A stretch of DNA of 64,000 bases. It comes from Acanthosoma haemorrhoidale. Lineage: Eukaryota; Arthropoda; Insecta; Hemiptera; Acanthosomatidae. Under the pieces are notes generated by a model. The model saw only the letters and a program-made list of their open reading frames with translations. It had not been told where the DNA came from and did no database searches. A program made the translations under genes and the position numbers. The stretch spans positions 110,537,139-110,601,138 of the forward strand of contig OV884011.1 of NCBI GenBank assembly GCA_930367205.1, in the 5' to 3' direction. Shown one piece after another: positions 45,503-57,880 of the stretch. Every line of letters starts with the position of its first letter. The first letter of the stretch is position 1.

Positions 45503-47545
45503 GTTCTCAGGACTTTTGATTGATTTGATTGGATACGGTTGATGTTCGACTTTTTTCCTGTCCCCCATAGCTCTATTCCGTCTGTCCAGATTTGCTTAGG
45601 TATAACTTTGTAGATTAGTTATTTATTTTCTATTGAGAGATGGGATGTCCTTTGAAGTAGTCTGTACAGTTGTCCAAAGCGCCTGTTTAGTTCTTGTCTT
45701 TTTAGCCTCGTATGTGGGTTCCAGGTCAGTCGTTTGTCGAGATAGAAGCCTAAGTACCGTACTGTATCAGATACAGGGAGAGGAATGAAATTGAAATAAA
45801 CTAATGGACAAGACTTCCAACAGAGGGCGAAGGTAATGTGGGAACACTTTCCTTCATTAACTTTGATCCGCCATTGGCTGCACCAATGCACGTTCTCATC
45901 AAGTTGTTTTTGAAGGTTATGGGATGCTGTATCGGGGTCTGAGTGGGATGACAAGACTGCAGTGTCATCTCCAAATGTTGCTAAGAAGGAATTGGGAGTA
46001 GAGAGGACATCAGCGTTGTAAAGGTTATAGAGGACGGGACCCAGGACACTACCCTGTGGAACTCCTGCTTTTATGGGATAGTAGTTAGAATATTCTAAAC
46101 CACAGCAGACTTGGAAGAAGCAGTTTGAAAGGTAAGACTTTAGGATTAGGAAAAGGGTCTGTGGTACATATGTTTTGAGCTTGTAAAGCAAACCTGCGTG
46201 CCAAACCCTGTCAAAAACTTGAGCTATGTCCAAAACTGCAGCAGTGAAATACTGTTTGGATTCAAGGGCTGAGGAAATGTGATCAACAACGCGAAGGCCT
46301 TGTTGTGTAATGATGTTGACGGAATCCAAACTGGTGTATAGGAAAAAGGTTTTTGGATTCAACAATTGGAAGTAGATGTTTTAAGAGGAGTATCTCAAAT
46401 ATTTTTGAGAGGATAGGGAGTAGGCTGATTGGACGGTAAGATAAGGCGTCGTTGGGTGGTTTTCCGGGTTTGGCGAATAGGACAATAATGGAATGTTTCC
46501 AGAGGAGAGGAAAGTGCGTCGTTCGGATAATGCTATAATATATGTAGGTTAGGAAGATTATGGCTTTAGGAGGAAGTTGTTTGAGAATTTGAGGAGTAAG
46601 GAGATCATATCCAGGGGATTTTCGGTAAGGTAAGTTTTTCAGAAGGTATTTGACCTCAGAAGGGTTAACGGCTTTTGGTGGATGTGAGAGAGGTATAGGT
46701 GAAGTGAGGAAATCTTCAGCAGTTGTGATATGAGTATGGTTTTGATGAGAAAGGTGAGGTGTGAAAGTATGGGTATGGTGCAGAGCAAATTCCTCCGACC
46801 GATCCCCATCCGAAGCCGCCCAGTACCCATCAACACAACGTAGTGGGTGAGATACTTGATGATACTTCAGAATTTTTTTAGTCACATTCCACAGGGATTT
46901 ATCCCTGGTAGACAGTGAGGAGAGGTGTGAATTGAAGGAATCGGAACGGAACGATACCAATAGCCGCTTTACCAATCTGCAGTACTGATTGTGCAAGCGG
47001 CAATCAGCAGGATGCCACATTGTTCTGGAGTGGCACTTGGATTGGATTAGGTCTTTGAGATGCTGAGGTAAACGATTTTGATTATGAGCTTTTGGATGAC
47101 GGTGGGGCGACGATGCCTCCCAAACCGACCTCTGAACCAGAGTAGTGAAAGAATGCACTGCATCGTCAAGGTCTTGGGATGTTTTCTGGGATACTTTGAG
47201 GTCTACGGAGCCTCTAAGAAGCTGGCGGAAGTGGTCCCAATCGACTAGGCCCCTAATAAATGAAGGAGGAGGCAGTTTGTGAATTGGTCCTAGGGAAATG
47301 GTTAATAATAAAGGGCTATGATCGGAGGAGAGGTCATCGAGGCACGTGAGTGAATAGTTTAGTGTTCCTAAACTATTGTAGAAGAAGAACTCACGGAGAT
47401 CTGGATTTCGGTTGGGATCTGATGGCCAATAGGTGGCTGTGTCAGGAGAGATCGTGGAGCAATGTTTCCATGTGAGTGCAGACAGCAAAGCAGGAATTCG
47501 AATTCACAACTTCCAGGGGCGAGTCACCGGTCTTGGCTATGAGCC
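45503..47545 (-). mobile_element. 3'-truncated Jockey LINE fused to a tRNA-like sequence (copy 2)
   Basis: Minus-strand ORF2 sequence from the late endonuclease (47490) to the late RT/C-terminal region (45503). The 3' UTR is absent. At the 5' side the ORF2 sequence is joined at about 47490 to a tRNA-like segment (47490-47545) that matches the 5' UTR segment at 1846-1905 of copy 1. This is either a copy with a large internal deletion joining the 5' UTR to ORF2, or a template-switch fusion. Confidence 0.88.
45619..47488 (-). pseudogene. LINE ORF2 remnant (late endonuclease to RT)
   Basis: 47488-46283 reads the endonuclease end (SSDHSPLLLTISL), the linker and the early RT (SYRPISLLPIL, QFGFRQ). 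A 5-nt deletion near 46310 shifts the frame. 46365-45619 then reads motif A (LDIAQVFDRVW), motif B AGVPQGSVLGP and the catalytic box, which here is FGDD rather than FADD. A stop after SIENK ends the frame early although homology continues to 45503. It retains the 4 bases that copy 1 lost near 4563. Confidence 0.9.
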
Positions 47546-50500
47546 ACCACAATATAAAATTGTTGCAATCTTTATTTTTTCTATTTGGTTCTTTTATTCA
47601 ATTATAATTCAATTCCATATATATTAGGATATAAATTATTATAATTCCAATTATATTAGTTGATGAAACTCCTCTTTTCAGCATTTCAGCTGTTTGGTTA
47701 GCCTAACTAATGAATGACATTAAAATATCAACTAATTAATTTAATACATTTTAATAATTAATTAATAGATTAATTATTTGATGTATACTAATTCATTTAA
47801 TATCATAATATTGACTAAGTAATTTCATTTAATTTGGTTTCGCAAATATTTTACTGAAGTTGATCTAATAAACCACAATTGTTTTGTACTAAATTAATAC
47901 ACTTAATTAATTAAATGAAATTAGCTATTGACAAGTTTTAAGGATATGGGCATATTTTTATTGGTTCCCAATATCAATCCAGACCACTTAAAAATTTTCA
48001 TGTCTTCATCACAAGCGAGGTATTCACAACAGCCTGAACAAGAGTAGAGTGTGAAACATTAGTTTCTGTTAAAAAAAAAAATTAAAATACCGTCCTTCAT
48101 AACTTGAGCTGGTTTGGTGGTTGCGATTTTTATCACAGTTGTAAATAACAAAATAAAAGAAAAGAAAATTAATGTTTGATATGATGGTAGAATATAAGCC
48201 AGATATCAATGGATCTTTGAATTGTTTCTCACATATAATATAACAGATATTGACAAATACAAATAGACCTAATGTTGTTACATAATCATAACACCGAAGC
48301 ATAGTATAGCAACCAAAAAGTCCATATGTTAGCCACAAGTTTTGATTATGAGATCCAACAAGGGGTGGAGTTGCGGGGAGGGTCTTGATGTTTGTAGGTG
48401 ACGTTAACTCACAGCCGAGTTGTGGGCGACCCACAGCTGTCAGGGCCCTTATGTCTCGTCGGCATCGGCACTGATTCGTCTCTATTCGCTCTTCGTGGCT
48501 TATGGAAATGAGAGGGGATCCTCTGAGACTTCCTTCAAAGCAGTCTTGATTGCTCCCTCAGCCCTGGGACATAATGAACTTTTGGCATTGCATTCCCTCT
48601 CCTCATCTACCTATTTGCATAATTCTCCCAGAAGTCCCGCCATAAAAATACCTATTGCTCTTAACAGTAGGAATAACTTTGACGAACCATAGTGTCTTAA
48701 TTTCTTTAAAAAAAAAAAAAAAAGAATTAATATCTAACTAAATTCATTATTTAACGAGTACTAGTTTGAAGACTTAATTTTTCTATATGAAACTAAACGA
48801 TACAACTACAAAATTGTTAAACAATGTAAAATAGGTACGCTAAGCTAAAAATAGGTTAATATTATGTGCTAATTCAATTTCACGGGTTATCCCAGGTATC
48901 GAATACCCCAGAGAAGTAATAAACCTAAAAAATATATTAAAGCGAATCCCAAGTGTTCACATAATTATACTAAATGTCTCATTTAAACAAATAGTTATAT
49001 CAATAGTACTGAAAAATGAATAAAATGATTACTAAAACGATTATAAGTTATATCCGATAATCTGAAATGAATACATAACAAAACATTACAGAAATAATTA
49101 AGAAATTACAATAATAATAAATTACAACTAAAAATATTTCACACCATCTAGCACACATTAATTGTTGACAAGAATCAATATGGACTTCAATATTTAAAGA
49201 TCTATCTAATTATTTTGTATGTAGTATGAGTTTGATTCCACCGCGCGCTTTGCATTTATGTTAATATGTACTAATTACAATTATTCTGTAACTGAAATGT
49301 CCTGTTATGGGCTTCAAAGCAGAAAAGTTGCAACAATTACAATTACGGATAATTATTTGTCAGTTAATGAAAAATTGGCTCCCCCCACCGCCACAAACGA
49401 ACGGAGGAAAAGAAGTGTTTTCAATTATTATTAACCCACCTTGTGTCTTTTATATCATTTTAATAATTCGATTCCTTTTACCTGTTACCCAACCGTTGAG
49501 GGGCTAGTTGGTTTAAACATTGGAGCCGTCTACTGTAAATGAATGATTCGAAATTTCAATCACTCGAACGGTAGCCAACGCGTCACAGTTAATCAATTCA
49601 CATCTACGATAAACAAAACAGAGTAATGCATGTGCCGTACAAATCTGCAAATTAATGGCTTCAGCGAGTTCGTATTTGATGTCCTCGACCGAATTTCGCA
49701 AATACGTTTCATTAATATTAAACGAATATATTCCAGTTGGTTACCCGCACATCCAAATCCCCTAGTCAACTTATGACTACATATAACCTTTTATGCAGTA
49801 ACCCTCATCCATACAATCCTTTTGGCTGTGGCCTTCTTATCTACTGTAAAAATAGATAAGTATGTCAAAGGGTTCTAGAAATGACTACCATCCCCACTTA
49901 TCTCCTGAGCCTTACCCTCTTTCTGTTCTTCACCATAAAGCGAAAATGTCGGAGATTGAAGCGGGGATAGCCGATTTCTCCACCAGTTTCACTGGAGAGG
50001 GGGCTAATTTTGTAATTACATGCATATTGTATGAAACTTATCATGAGTGTGAACAGTACACATTGAGCAATTGTAATTATGTAGGAATTAGTTATTAAAT
50101 CACAGTTAATGTTGGGTGTGTAAATGAAGATCTTTCTAGCATCATTTGCATTTAAACGTTTAGTAAAATATTTCTGAAACTCTAACCCATAAGATTATCT
50201 GTCCTTCAATATCGATAATGAGCTTTATTGTACAGATATAATTTATTTTCATACTCTTGGTCTGACCGGGCAACGGTAAGTCTTGCCATTTAGAATGCAG
50301 GACGTGGAGGGCCGAACGGAACCAGTGGACTTAATCACTGCTCCATTATTAAAAGACATCATTCAGGTTTAAACTGCTCCGGCATAATTAATAAGGGGAC
50401 TAAGCAAACTTACGTACGACCTGACGTAATGGGAAATGCATAATGATATCAATTATGAAGGGGTGATAATCTTTTGGACCATATTTTTTGAGCCCATGTG

Positions 50501-51515
50501 CCCTTTCTGTCTAGGAAAGCTTAACTCTACAGATAGATTGTGTAGATAGTGTATATAAATACAATCAGTAAATTGAAAATAATACAAAATTACGGGTACA
50601 ATTACCTAGATGGAGAGTAAATTTATAAATAGAGGATCCAACAGAATACCCCGCTTTTCAGCCCAGAAAAAGAGCACACGAGGGCGTAAATAAACATAAA
50701 AATTGTTAAAATCCGCCTGGTGGGTTAAAAAAAAAACACGTTCGGTTTTATATACAAAAAATATGGAACAAGATAATAATATTAGAACTGACATAATCAA
50801 AACATGACATTACCCAACACCCAAAAAAGGGTGAGAGAGGAATGTGTAAGATTTGGTGATGATGAAAGATTTTTTTTGTGTTATATTTTAGTTTGTGTTA
50901 GTTTTATTATAGTTTAGTTAACTTGTATATTTTTTTTTCTCAACGTTTTAAATATCTATGTATGTATGTAGGTATTGGATGGAGCCCCTAGATAAAACAA
51001 AAAACTCCCATTGTACTGTGTAAAATAAAATACATGAATGTTTTCTTAAAGAACATTTTAAGCATAGGTATGGAAAAAGAACTATTCAAGTTTTCCACTT
51101 ATGGTTTGGCTGTAGAAGAACATTTCCCACAACCAGACTTCTGATCTTTTTACAGGAAGTCAACATGGGCAATAAAAACAACGTCTCGGGTCAATTATAT
51201 AGGCCTGCAACAAAAAAACTTTTTGGTGTCTAGGATTTTAGCTATACTTGGGGCACTGAATATAGTTTTTTTTAACGTGCAGTTTTCATGAAATTTACAG
51301 TTCTAACTCGATTTAGTGCAGTTCTAAATCACATACACAAGGATTGGTTTTCGCTATACTGACGCCAAAGATTTTATGATAAAATATGGAAAGGTAGGCG
51401 GGTGTTTTCTGGTCCAAAAAGAAGGTAACGTCTATTTATTCGTGGTGAATAAGTTGGCACAACAGGGATGAAAATATATTTGATAATCTTAGATTATCAA
51501 AATATATTACTATTT
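47546..51515. other. 4-kb region without recognised genes
   Basis: AT-rich, with a GC-richer patch at about 48340-48660 (plus-strand frame 48420-48692, minus-strand frame 48069-48434) that has no domain. The 78-codon frame at 49862-50098 (MSKGSRNDYHPHLSPEPYPL...) has balanced codons at first but its 3' part is the small dispersed repeat also found near 26140. No gene is claimed. Confidence 0.4.
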
Positions 51516-51520
51516 GTATG

Positions 51521-52426
51521 TGTCGGGTCGTCACGATTGGGGTGCCTAGTTACCCTAGCCCTAGTGACGAAGTGAGGATTGATTAGGCTATGACCTGGAC
51601 AATGACTTTATGACGGGTCTTACTACTGTACTATCTGACTCCATATTTGATAGGTATGTGCCCCGACAATGACACTATGCTCGGGAGAAAAGGTATAGGG
51701 TAGGTATTGTAGGTAGTTTATGTGGTCTTGGAATGACCACGAATCCACACTTGGTATCTGAGGGTAGGCAAAAACCGTCTGGATCCCAAAGGCGAGTGTG
51801 AACCGGATAGAGGCAGACTGAATTGCCGTCGGAGACACTGCTAGGTAAGGTTTGTAGGGCCACGGCCACCGTTGTGAGGGAGAGGTCTCTCCCAAGGAAG
51901 TGCTAGTTTTAGCGAGACGAAGGCAGAGAATCCCACTAGGAGAGTGTGGGGTCTGACAAGCCCGGACTAAAACATAGCGAGGTTAGGAAGAGAGATCCAG
52001 AGGTTTTCATAAATGAGAAGGCCAAGTCTTGAAAAATCAGTGCAGCTGCAGGCCCACCAGTCAGAGACCCGTTGTTCAGAATGATTTACAGGCCTAAACA
52101 CGGCCGTACTTATACTCAGTGGTGGCTGTCAGTAACAAATGATCTGAGGTGTTATTCTGACCAACCATACCGCAGATTGCGGTGACGCTACACTGTTCTA
52201 GACCGGGACCCACCCAGGCCTGGGTCTCTTGCTACCTGCTTTTCCCTTCCAGGCTCTGACTAGTTTTTTTGCAGCTGCGTCTTTTATTGTTTACAATATT
52301 TACATTGGTATGATTTATGGTTTGGTAATGTTATTTTCATTTGTTTGAATTAGTTTACAACATATTATAACCATATATAAAATAGAGTATAGGGTGATTT
52401 ATCTTATGTAGTTAGTGGTCGCTACA
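51521..52426 (-). mobile_element. Solo LTR, U3 type A, long form
   Basis: 906 bp. On the minus strand it runs from TGTAGCGACCACTAAC to ...GTGACGACCCGACA, flanked by a perfect 5-bp duplication GTATG (51516-51520 and 52427-52431). It contains the complete shared block, so it pairs with 23787-24623 as the long form. Confidence 0.95.
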
Positions 52427-52431
52427 GTATG

Positions 52432-54027
52432 ATTACTAGATATTTTTCCTGCTCCAAATTATATTGATATATAAGATTTTGACTAGGGTTTTGTGGTATA
52501 TAGTGGCCTGGAGGATCTCGAGGCTAAGTTAAAACAACTAATGACTTGTTTCCTTATACTCGGGAACCCGGGGACTTTCGCATTTCACCCCACACAACTC
52601 ACAGAGTATAGCGGCGCCCTTCTGCTCGTTGCCAATACTTCCTTGGATCCCTCCTCTTCCGTAATATAATTACTAAAATGCCTCCCTAAATTCACCACCT
52701 TCTCCAAAACTAATTAGCGATCCAATTCGGCAATACTAGATTCCGCCAATCCGGTCTGAATTTCTCTTCTCACAAATCTCCTTCCATTCAACAATGTTTT
52801 CCCATTCGTGGCGCAAATATTTGGAACTATATTCCGATCGATAATTGTCGATTATCAACTCTCTCGATGTTTAAATCAAGATTTTTCCAGTCCCTCTAAT
52901 CGAACAATACAGAATTCACGGTTATTATTATTTCAATTTATTTTTTATTTATTTATTTCATTTCCTAGTTTAATGTATCCCACCAGTCTTTGAGACGCGT
53001 TTCTTCCTGTAATGATTCATATATTTTCTTAATTGCATTGTCAGTGATCGGTACTCACCACTACTCATTTATATTTTTTGTTCAATCTTTGACTGTTGGT
53101 TTGTTGTATTCACTCCATATGTACATTATTGTATTATTATTATATGTATTATTTATAAGCTAATCATATCTGTAAAATGTTATGTACTTTTTCACATTTT
53201 TTGTCAGTCAGTACTATCTTGTACCTTTTTTTTATTCTTAGGGGGACAATGACCTTTAATAAAGTTTTTTTTCAATCGTTCTGATTAATAAATAACTATA
53301 AGGTCCACAGGGCGCACCATCGCGATTTGTATGACCGTTGAATATGGTGGAGTTTAATTTGTTCTTAGTGTCTCCAGCCCTCAGATCTAGATTCATATCG
53401 ATTAGGAGCAGTGGGCATTTGTAATGCAAATCACTCGAAATGATTAGCTGAGGATCTTGATACATGAATATTCACTGCATCACTATAATATCCTGCCTTT
53501 CTTTTCCGTGTGTCGTGTTTTTCAGCTTTGGGTTTCAGGATATTGAATACAGTTGAATCTGTAGCTAACCAAGGGATAAATGTTACACATACATGGAAAC
53601 GTTTAAATTAGAATTATGTGCCTCTTAAATGCCTTAAAAAGAACACTGGATGATGTAAAACTGCGATTACGATGTTAAGGACGTTTTTTAATTATAGTTC
53701 ACTCTATTGTACACATATATATTGCATATTATTAATCTGAACGTAAAAATCTATTCAGTACGTTATAAACATATTCATTTTTTAATTATTTATATATTAA
53801 TAAACCTTTATTATTTTTTATGTTGTTCCTTTTATTATAACGTCGTCCAGGCATCAAATAGAACTACCACGCCAAATGTCATGCCCTAGAAGAAACATGA
53901 GTTTAAGCTGTTAAAAACGGTTTCAATGACTAGTACAAAAACAAACCAAAAATTACGTTTCGTTAATCAAGGTATTGAAATCTTTGATTATACCATACTA
54001 AAAACTATGGACAAATATTTCTATTTT
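52432..54027. other. No gene seen
   Basis: CT-richer stretch at about 52600-52800 on the plus strand, otherwise AT-rich. No supported frame. Confidence 0.45.
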
Positions 54028-54032
54028 AATAC

Positions 54033-54713
54033 TGTCGGGTCGTCACTAGGGGGGTGCCTGGTCACCCTAGCCCTGGTTACAAGAGCGGATTGTTCGAGTT
54101 TATAACCTGGACAATCGTTTCATGACGGCGTTACTATCTGACTCCATTTTGGATAGGTATGTACCCCGACAATGCACTATGTTCAAGAGAAGAGGTACAG
54201 AGGTTTTTCATAAAGAATTAGTCAAGTTTTTAGAGTTCGAGCGAAAGCCAAGCGTAAACGAGTAAAGGTCACGAGAGACTAATTTAAAGGACTAGGAGCC
54301 CGCCTTAAGTACCCTCTCCCCTTGTCTACTGGGAGGGCTGCAAGGTTGCCTAGGCCGTCGGTTGGTTCCCACGCATGTGGTGAGGAAACGCAACCGACGC
54401 CTAACTACCCGGCCAGCCTTGTCCCCTGGAGGCAGAGAGGCCCCAAAAGGGTTGTTATGCTTATGCCCTGTGGGTACCCTCCTCATCTGGCTCTTAGGCC
54501 CTGCGGGTACCTGGCTGACAGCTGTTGACCCTTCTCATGTGACTAAGTTGGCTTCCGCCTTTTATTGCTTCACATTTACAATGATTTAAATTTGTTCATG
54601 TTATGTACATTTCGTCTATCATACATTTAGTTCATGTTATATACGTTTGCTTACAATATATATATACAATAGAGTATAGGATGATTTACCTTATGTTGTT
54701 AGCGGTCGCTACA
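54033..54713 (-). mobile_element. Solo LTR, U3 type A, short form
   Basis: 681 bp. On the minus strand it runs from TGTAGCGACCGCTAAC to ...GTGACGACCCGACA with a perfect 5-bp duplication AATAC (54028-54032 and 54714-54718). As in the copy at 37055, the shared block of about 300 bp is absent: GTTCAAGAGAAGAGGTACAG runs directly into AGGTTTTTCATAAAG. Its GC-rich middle produces several overlapping spurious frames. Confidence 0.94.
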
Positions 54714-54718
54714 AATAC

Positions 54719-55468
54719 TAATTAATTAATGACAATAATCAGTTTCATAGAGAGGGCAGTTTTTTATGCCTTCCCAATATTAAGTACACCCACATTTTGA
54801 AAAATAGCAATGAAAGCCTGAAGGAATCCCTTTTGGCAACCATTGCGCCTTTTCATGGCACAATAGTATGTATACATCCAGAAAATATGTAGGTGGGAGA
54901 AGAGGAATATTTCTAGATTATTATTATTATTATTAGACATATTATTGTTGAAAATCCATTTTTTAATAAAAATCTTTGTTAACATCAAGTGAAAAAATTC
55001 CATTCCAGAAAGAGTTCCATAACTAAGTTTTTTAATGAAGTATGAAAAGATTTTTAAAAAAATACCTTTGAATCATTCACCATACCTATTAATTGGATAT
55101 TATCAAAATTGTTTCAATAACTAATACCTTGGAAAAAAATATTTCTTGCATTTGGATCTCCTGCACCTTTAACTTTATTTACGTTTATGCACGTATAGCT
55201 TTATTTTACAGGAACAACAAAGCTTCCCTTTGTGGCAGTTATTGTTTGGGCATAGAAACATCTTGTTTGCACAATGTCACCAAGTTATAGTATTATATCA
55301 TACTCATATAATTGTTATATATGACAGTCGGTAAATAATACATTAAAATAGCATAGGAATAAATAGTCAAAGCTCAGTTAGTTTTAATTTTTAAATATAT
55401 GGTTAGAAGTTGTAAATGTTGTGATTAGAAGTTGTAAATATTTGCTTTAAATATATCTCTATATATAC
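54719..55468. other. AT-rich spacer with (ATT)n
   Basis: A short ATT trinucleotide run lies at about 54918-54935. No gene seen. Confidence 0.5.
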
Positions 55469-56172
55469 TGTTGTGATATTTTACTGTTATGATTTTTAAT
55501 AGTGTTTTTAATATAAACTCAAAATTAGCGGGCATAAATGAACGGTGTATCGCGATTCATGAATGTTTAAACACTATTCGTTGCATTGTCTCTAACATAA
55601 ATATTTATAATAAAAATAAGATAAATAATTAAATATAAATATTAATATTTATATAACTTCAAACAAGGAAATTAACCATATATAAGCCAAAGAGGATCGA
55701 ACAACCAAAGAGGCCAATAGATCAAGATGGCAACGAAAGGTCACTGGCGTCTGACCCGGCATGAGAGCAGAACACTCACGCTCTTCATCTTGGAACCGGC
55801 AGAAGACGAGGCAGGACCAGGAGGGACTCCAGCCCAGGTAGCAAGCAACCCACGCGAGGTCAGCCCTTTTCCCTTTCACCCGGCACGAGAACAAAGGACG
55901 CTCAAGTAAGACAATCCGGATCACGCGATGCTCCAGACGAACCGAAGATGCTCAATATGCTAATCCGAACCACACAAAGAATCCAACAAAGAAACACTGG
56001 CCAGTATTAGTATCACGTAACGAATAATTATAAGGTACCATTTTAATGTTAGATTTAATATTATTCTTTTATTACGTACGTAGTTAATTTGTATATCAAT
56101 TTTTAAATCAATGTGTGTAAATAAACCATTATTCCTTTTGCCAGAAATTACCTAATTTTTATTAACAGAACC
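55469..56172 (+). repeat. Unclassified repeat family, copy 1 (TGTTGTGATA...TTAACAGAACC)
   Basis: Begins TGTTGTGATATT and ends CCTTTTGCCAGAAATTACC then TTAACAGAACCT; the same ends occur at 62874-63400 and, inverted, at 63536-63855. AATAAA (about 56122) lies shortly before the end, as in an LTR or a polyadenylated retroelement. The centre is GC-rich, with a frame at 55727-55909 (MATKGHWRLTRHES...). The TG start suggests an LTR, but the shared end continues past TTAACA into GAACCT and no target duplication was found, so the class is open. Confidence 0.6.
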
Positions 56173-56469
56173 TTGAGATAACGCAAAAGTTAAATATAAA
56201 GTTATAAATTATATGAAAAAATATATAATTTAAATATATAAATAATAAATATTTGAATAATACGTTCTCTTATTTGTGAACACTATATATTATTATTAAA
56301 TGTTTTCTTCTTATTATACATGAAATCTTCACCTAAAGAGCATGGATAACTGGGTGGAGGTTAGCTGGTGAGTAGTGAGTATTCTTACTATTAGTGGTAA
56401 TATGTAAGTTTACTATTAGTTTAAATTTTAATTATATATATTCCATCCACCCTTTATTAATCATTTCTG

Positions 56470-56787
56470 AGGCGAAAGTAAGTGGTTTTATTCCTAAACA
56501 AATACTAAAGAATCATCATTTGTCCTTATGTGCCAAAGATAGATTTGTATTCTATGACGGCCCAACTGAAATTATAAGGTATCTTTCACAACACCCCGGA
56601 TTCACTGATGATCGAGGCAAAATAAAAAAATGGAAAGTATGAGAAAAAAATTCAACGAGAGTATTTCATTCCTGATTTCCTACCTTATGAATTTTCCAGA
56701 GCCACTGATAAATTGCCATTTAATAATTAAAGTTCTAATGCTTTTCACACAAGAATATTAAAAATAGCAGCACCAGAAGATAATAAA
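56470..56787 (+). pseudogene. Unidentified protein-coding relic
   Basis: One frame reads KVSGFIPKQILKNHH, then DRFVFYDGPTEIIRYL and QHPGFTDDRGKIKKW (to about 56635). After a one-base shift the next reads EKKIQREYFIPDFLPYEF, then SRATDKLPFNN, a stop, and SSNAFHTRILKIAAPEDNKT ending at TAG (about 56790). The amino-acid composition is that of a real globular protein and the text runs on across a frameshift, so I read this as an intronless decayed gene or transposon ORF rather than chance. A GTATGAG at 56637 could alternatively be a splice donor. I do not recognise the family. Confidence 0.4.
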
Positions 56788-56869
56788 ACATAGTTTTTTA
56801 CAAACAACGATAGAAATCAATTTGGACCAAATCTAATAGTTTTTCACTAATAATGGATATCATATGAAA

Positions 56870-57880
56870 GGAGCCTCTGGCAGAAGGCTAGAATTTAAGT
56901 TTTAGAAAGTGAGATGAATTTTTGAAATTTATGATTCAGAAATATTGTCTACGGGCATCTGGATGTAGCTGATAAAGTCTGGAGTGCAGGGTAGTGATGT
57001 GGAAATCCCTGTAAGACCCAGAGACAAATCTAACAAAATATTTCATGAATTGCTTCAATCTGCCATTGAGTTCTACTGTACACAACAACCAAAGTCATAA
57101 TGGGGGAAAATGAGAGATGAAATTAGTAATTGGTATGTTTTCTTTGGAAGATTATAACCATAGCAATAAATTTGCTTAAGGGTAAAAATAGAAGGTCTAG
57201 AGATTTGGAAACAAGTGGTTTTCAAAGGAGTTTATTCAAAAACAAGAACTAGGTTTTTAGGGATTTGCAAAATAATTGGGAAGGTCATTTAAGATTTGAG
57301 AAGTGGACTGTAAACTATGACAATAGCCTTTGACTTCTAAGTGTTGAGTCTAAGTCGTGCTTCAGTGCTGTCCTGCTCAGTGATGATTCTATTAAGGTCT
57401 TCTAGAAATTTGTAAAACACAGATGAGAGTTTAGAAGGAGAGCAGGATAGATTGATCTGCGAAGTGCTAGCATATTAATGGTATGAGCTGGAAGATTGTT
57501 TATGTAGGCATTGAAGTGTAGTCAGTCAGAAGATGTAGAAGATATACTGACTGGCCTCTAGGGCAACACCTGAAGTTAGAGTTAGAGTTAATCGGAAATG
57601 AATGATTAGAACTTTTGGAAACAGTTAATGATTCAATTTGGAAAAGAGAATAAAGTGGTCAATAGTGTAAAAAGCTTTAGTGAAATCAATGAGAATTGCG
57701 GTAGTTACTTTTTTGTTATCCATGGATTTATAAAGGTCATGGCGAATTTTAATTAAAACTGACTGGGTGGAATAACCCAGATTGTAAAGGATTTATGAAT
57801 TTGCTAGAAAGCAAGAGATTTTGGATTGCACCAGTCTTTTGAAGACTTTGAAGGGATAAGATAGAATGGAAAATGAATTA
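56870..57880 (-). pseudogene. Decayed CR1/Jockey-superfamily reverse transcriptase
   Basis: On the minus strand, fragments in shifting frames follow the order of a LINE reverse transcriptase. They are LQSGLFHPVSF (compare QSGFR...HST), ILIDFTKAFYTIDHFI (about 57690-57640, motif A; the second catalytic-region Asp is now Tyr), YINNLPAHTINMLA (before motif C, whose YADD/FADD is lost), PSKLSSVFYKFLEDLNRI, KSKAIVIV, and SLIFPHYDFGCCV (about 57080). A degraded C-terminal part runs to about 56870. It is not the Jockey family of copy 1. The many stops and indels show great age. Confidence 0.72.

Noticed and set aside
49862..50098. 78-codon frame as a small gene
   Set aside because: Its 3' part matches a minor dispersed repeat near 26140 and no splice or promoter evidence was visible.
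54292..54589. Three overlapping GC-rich open frames as a gene
   Set aside because: They fall within the solo LTR 54033-54713 and reflect its GC-rich centre.
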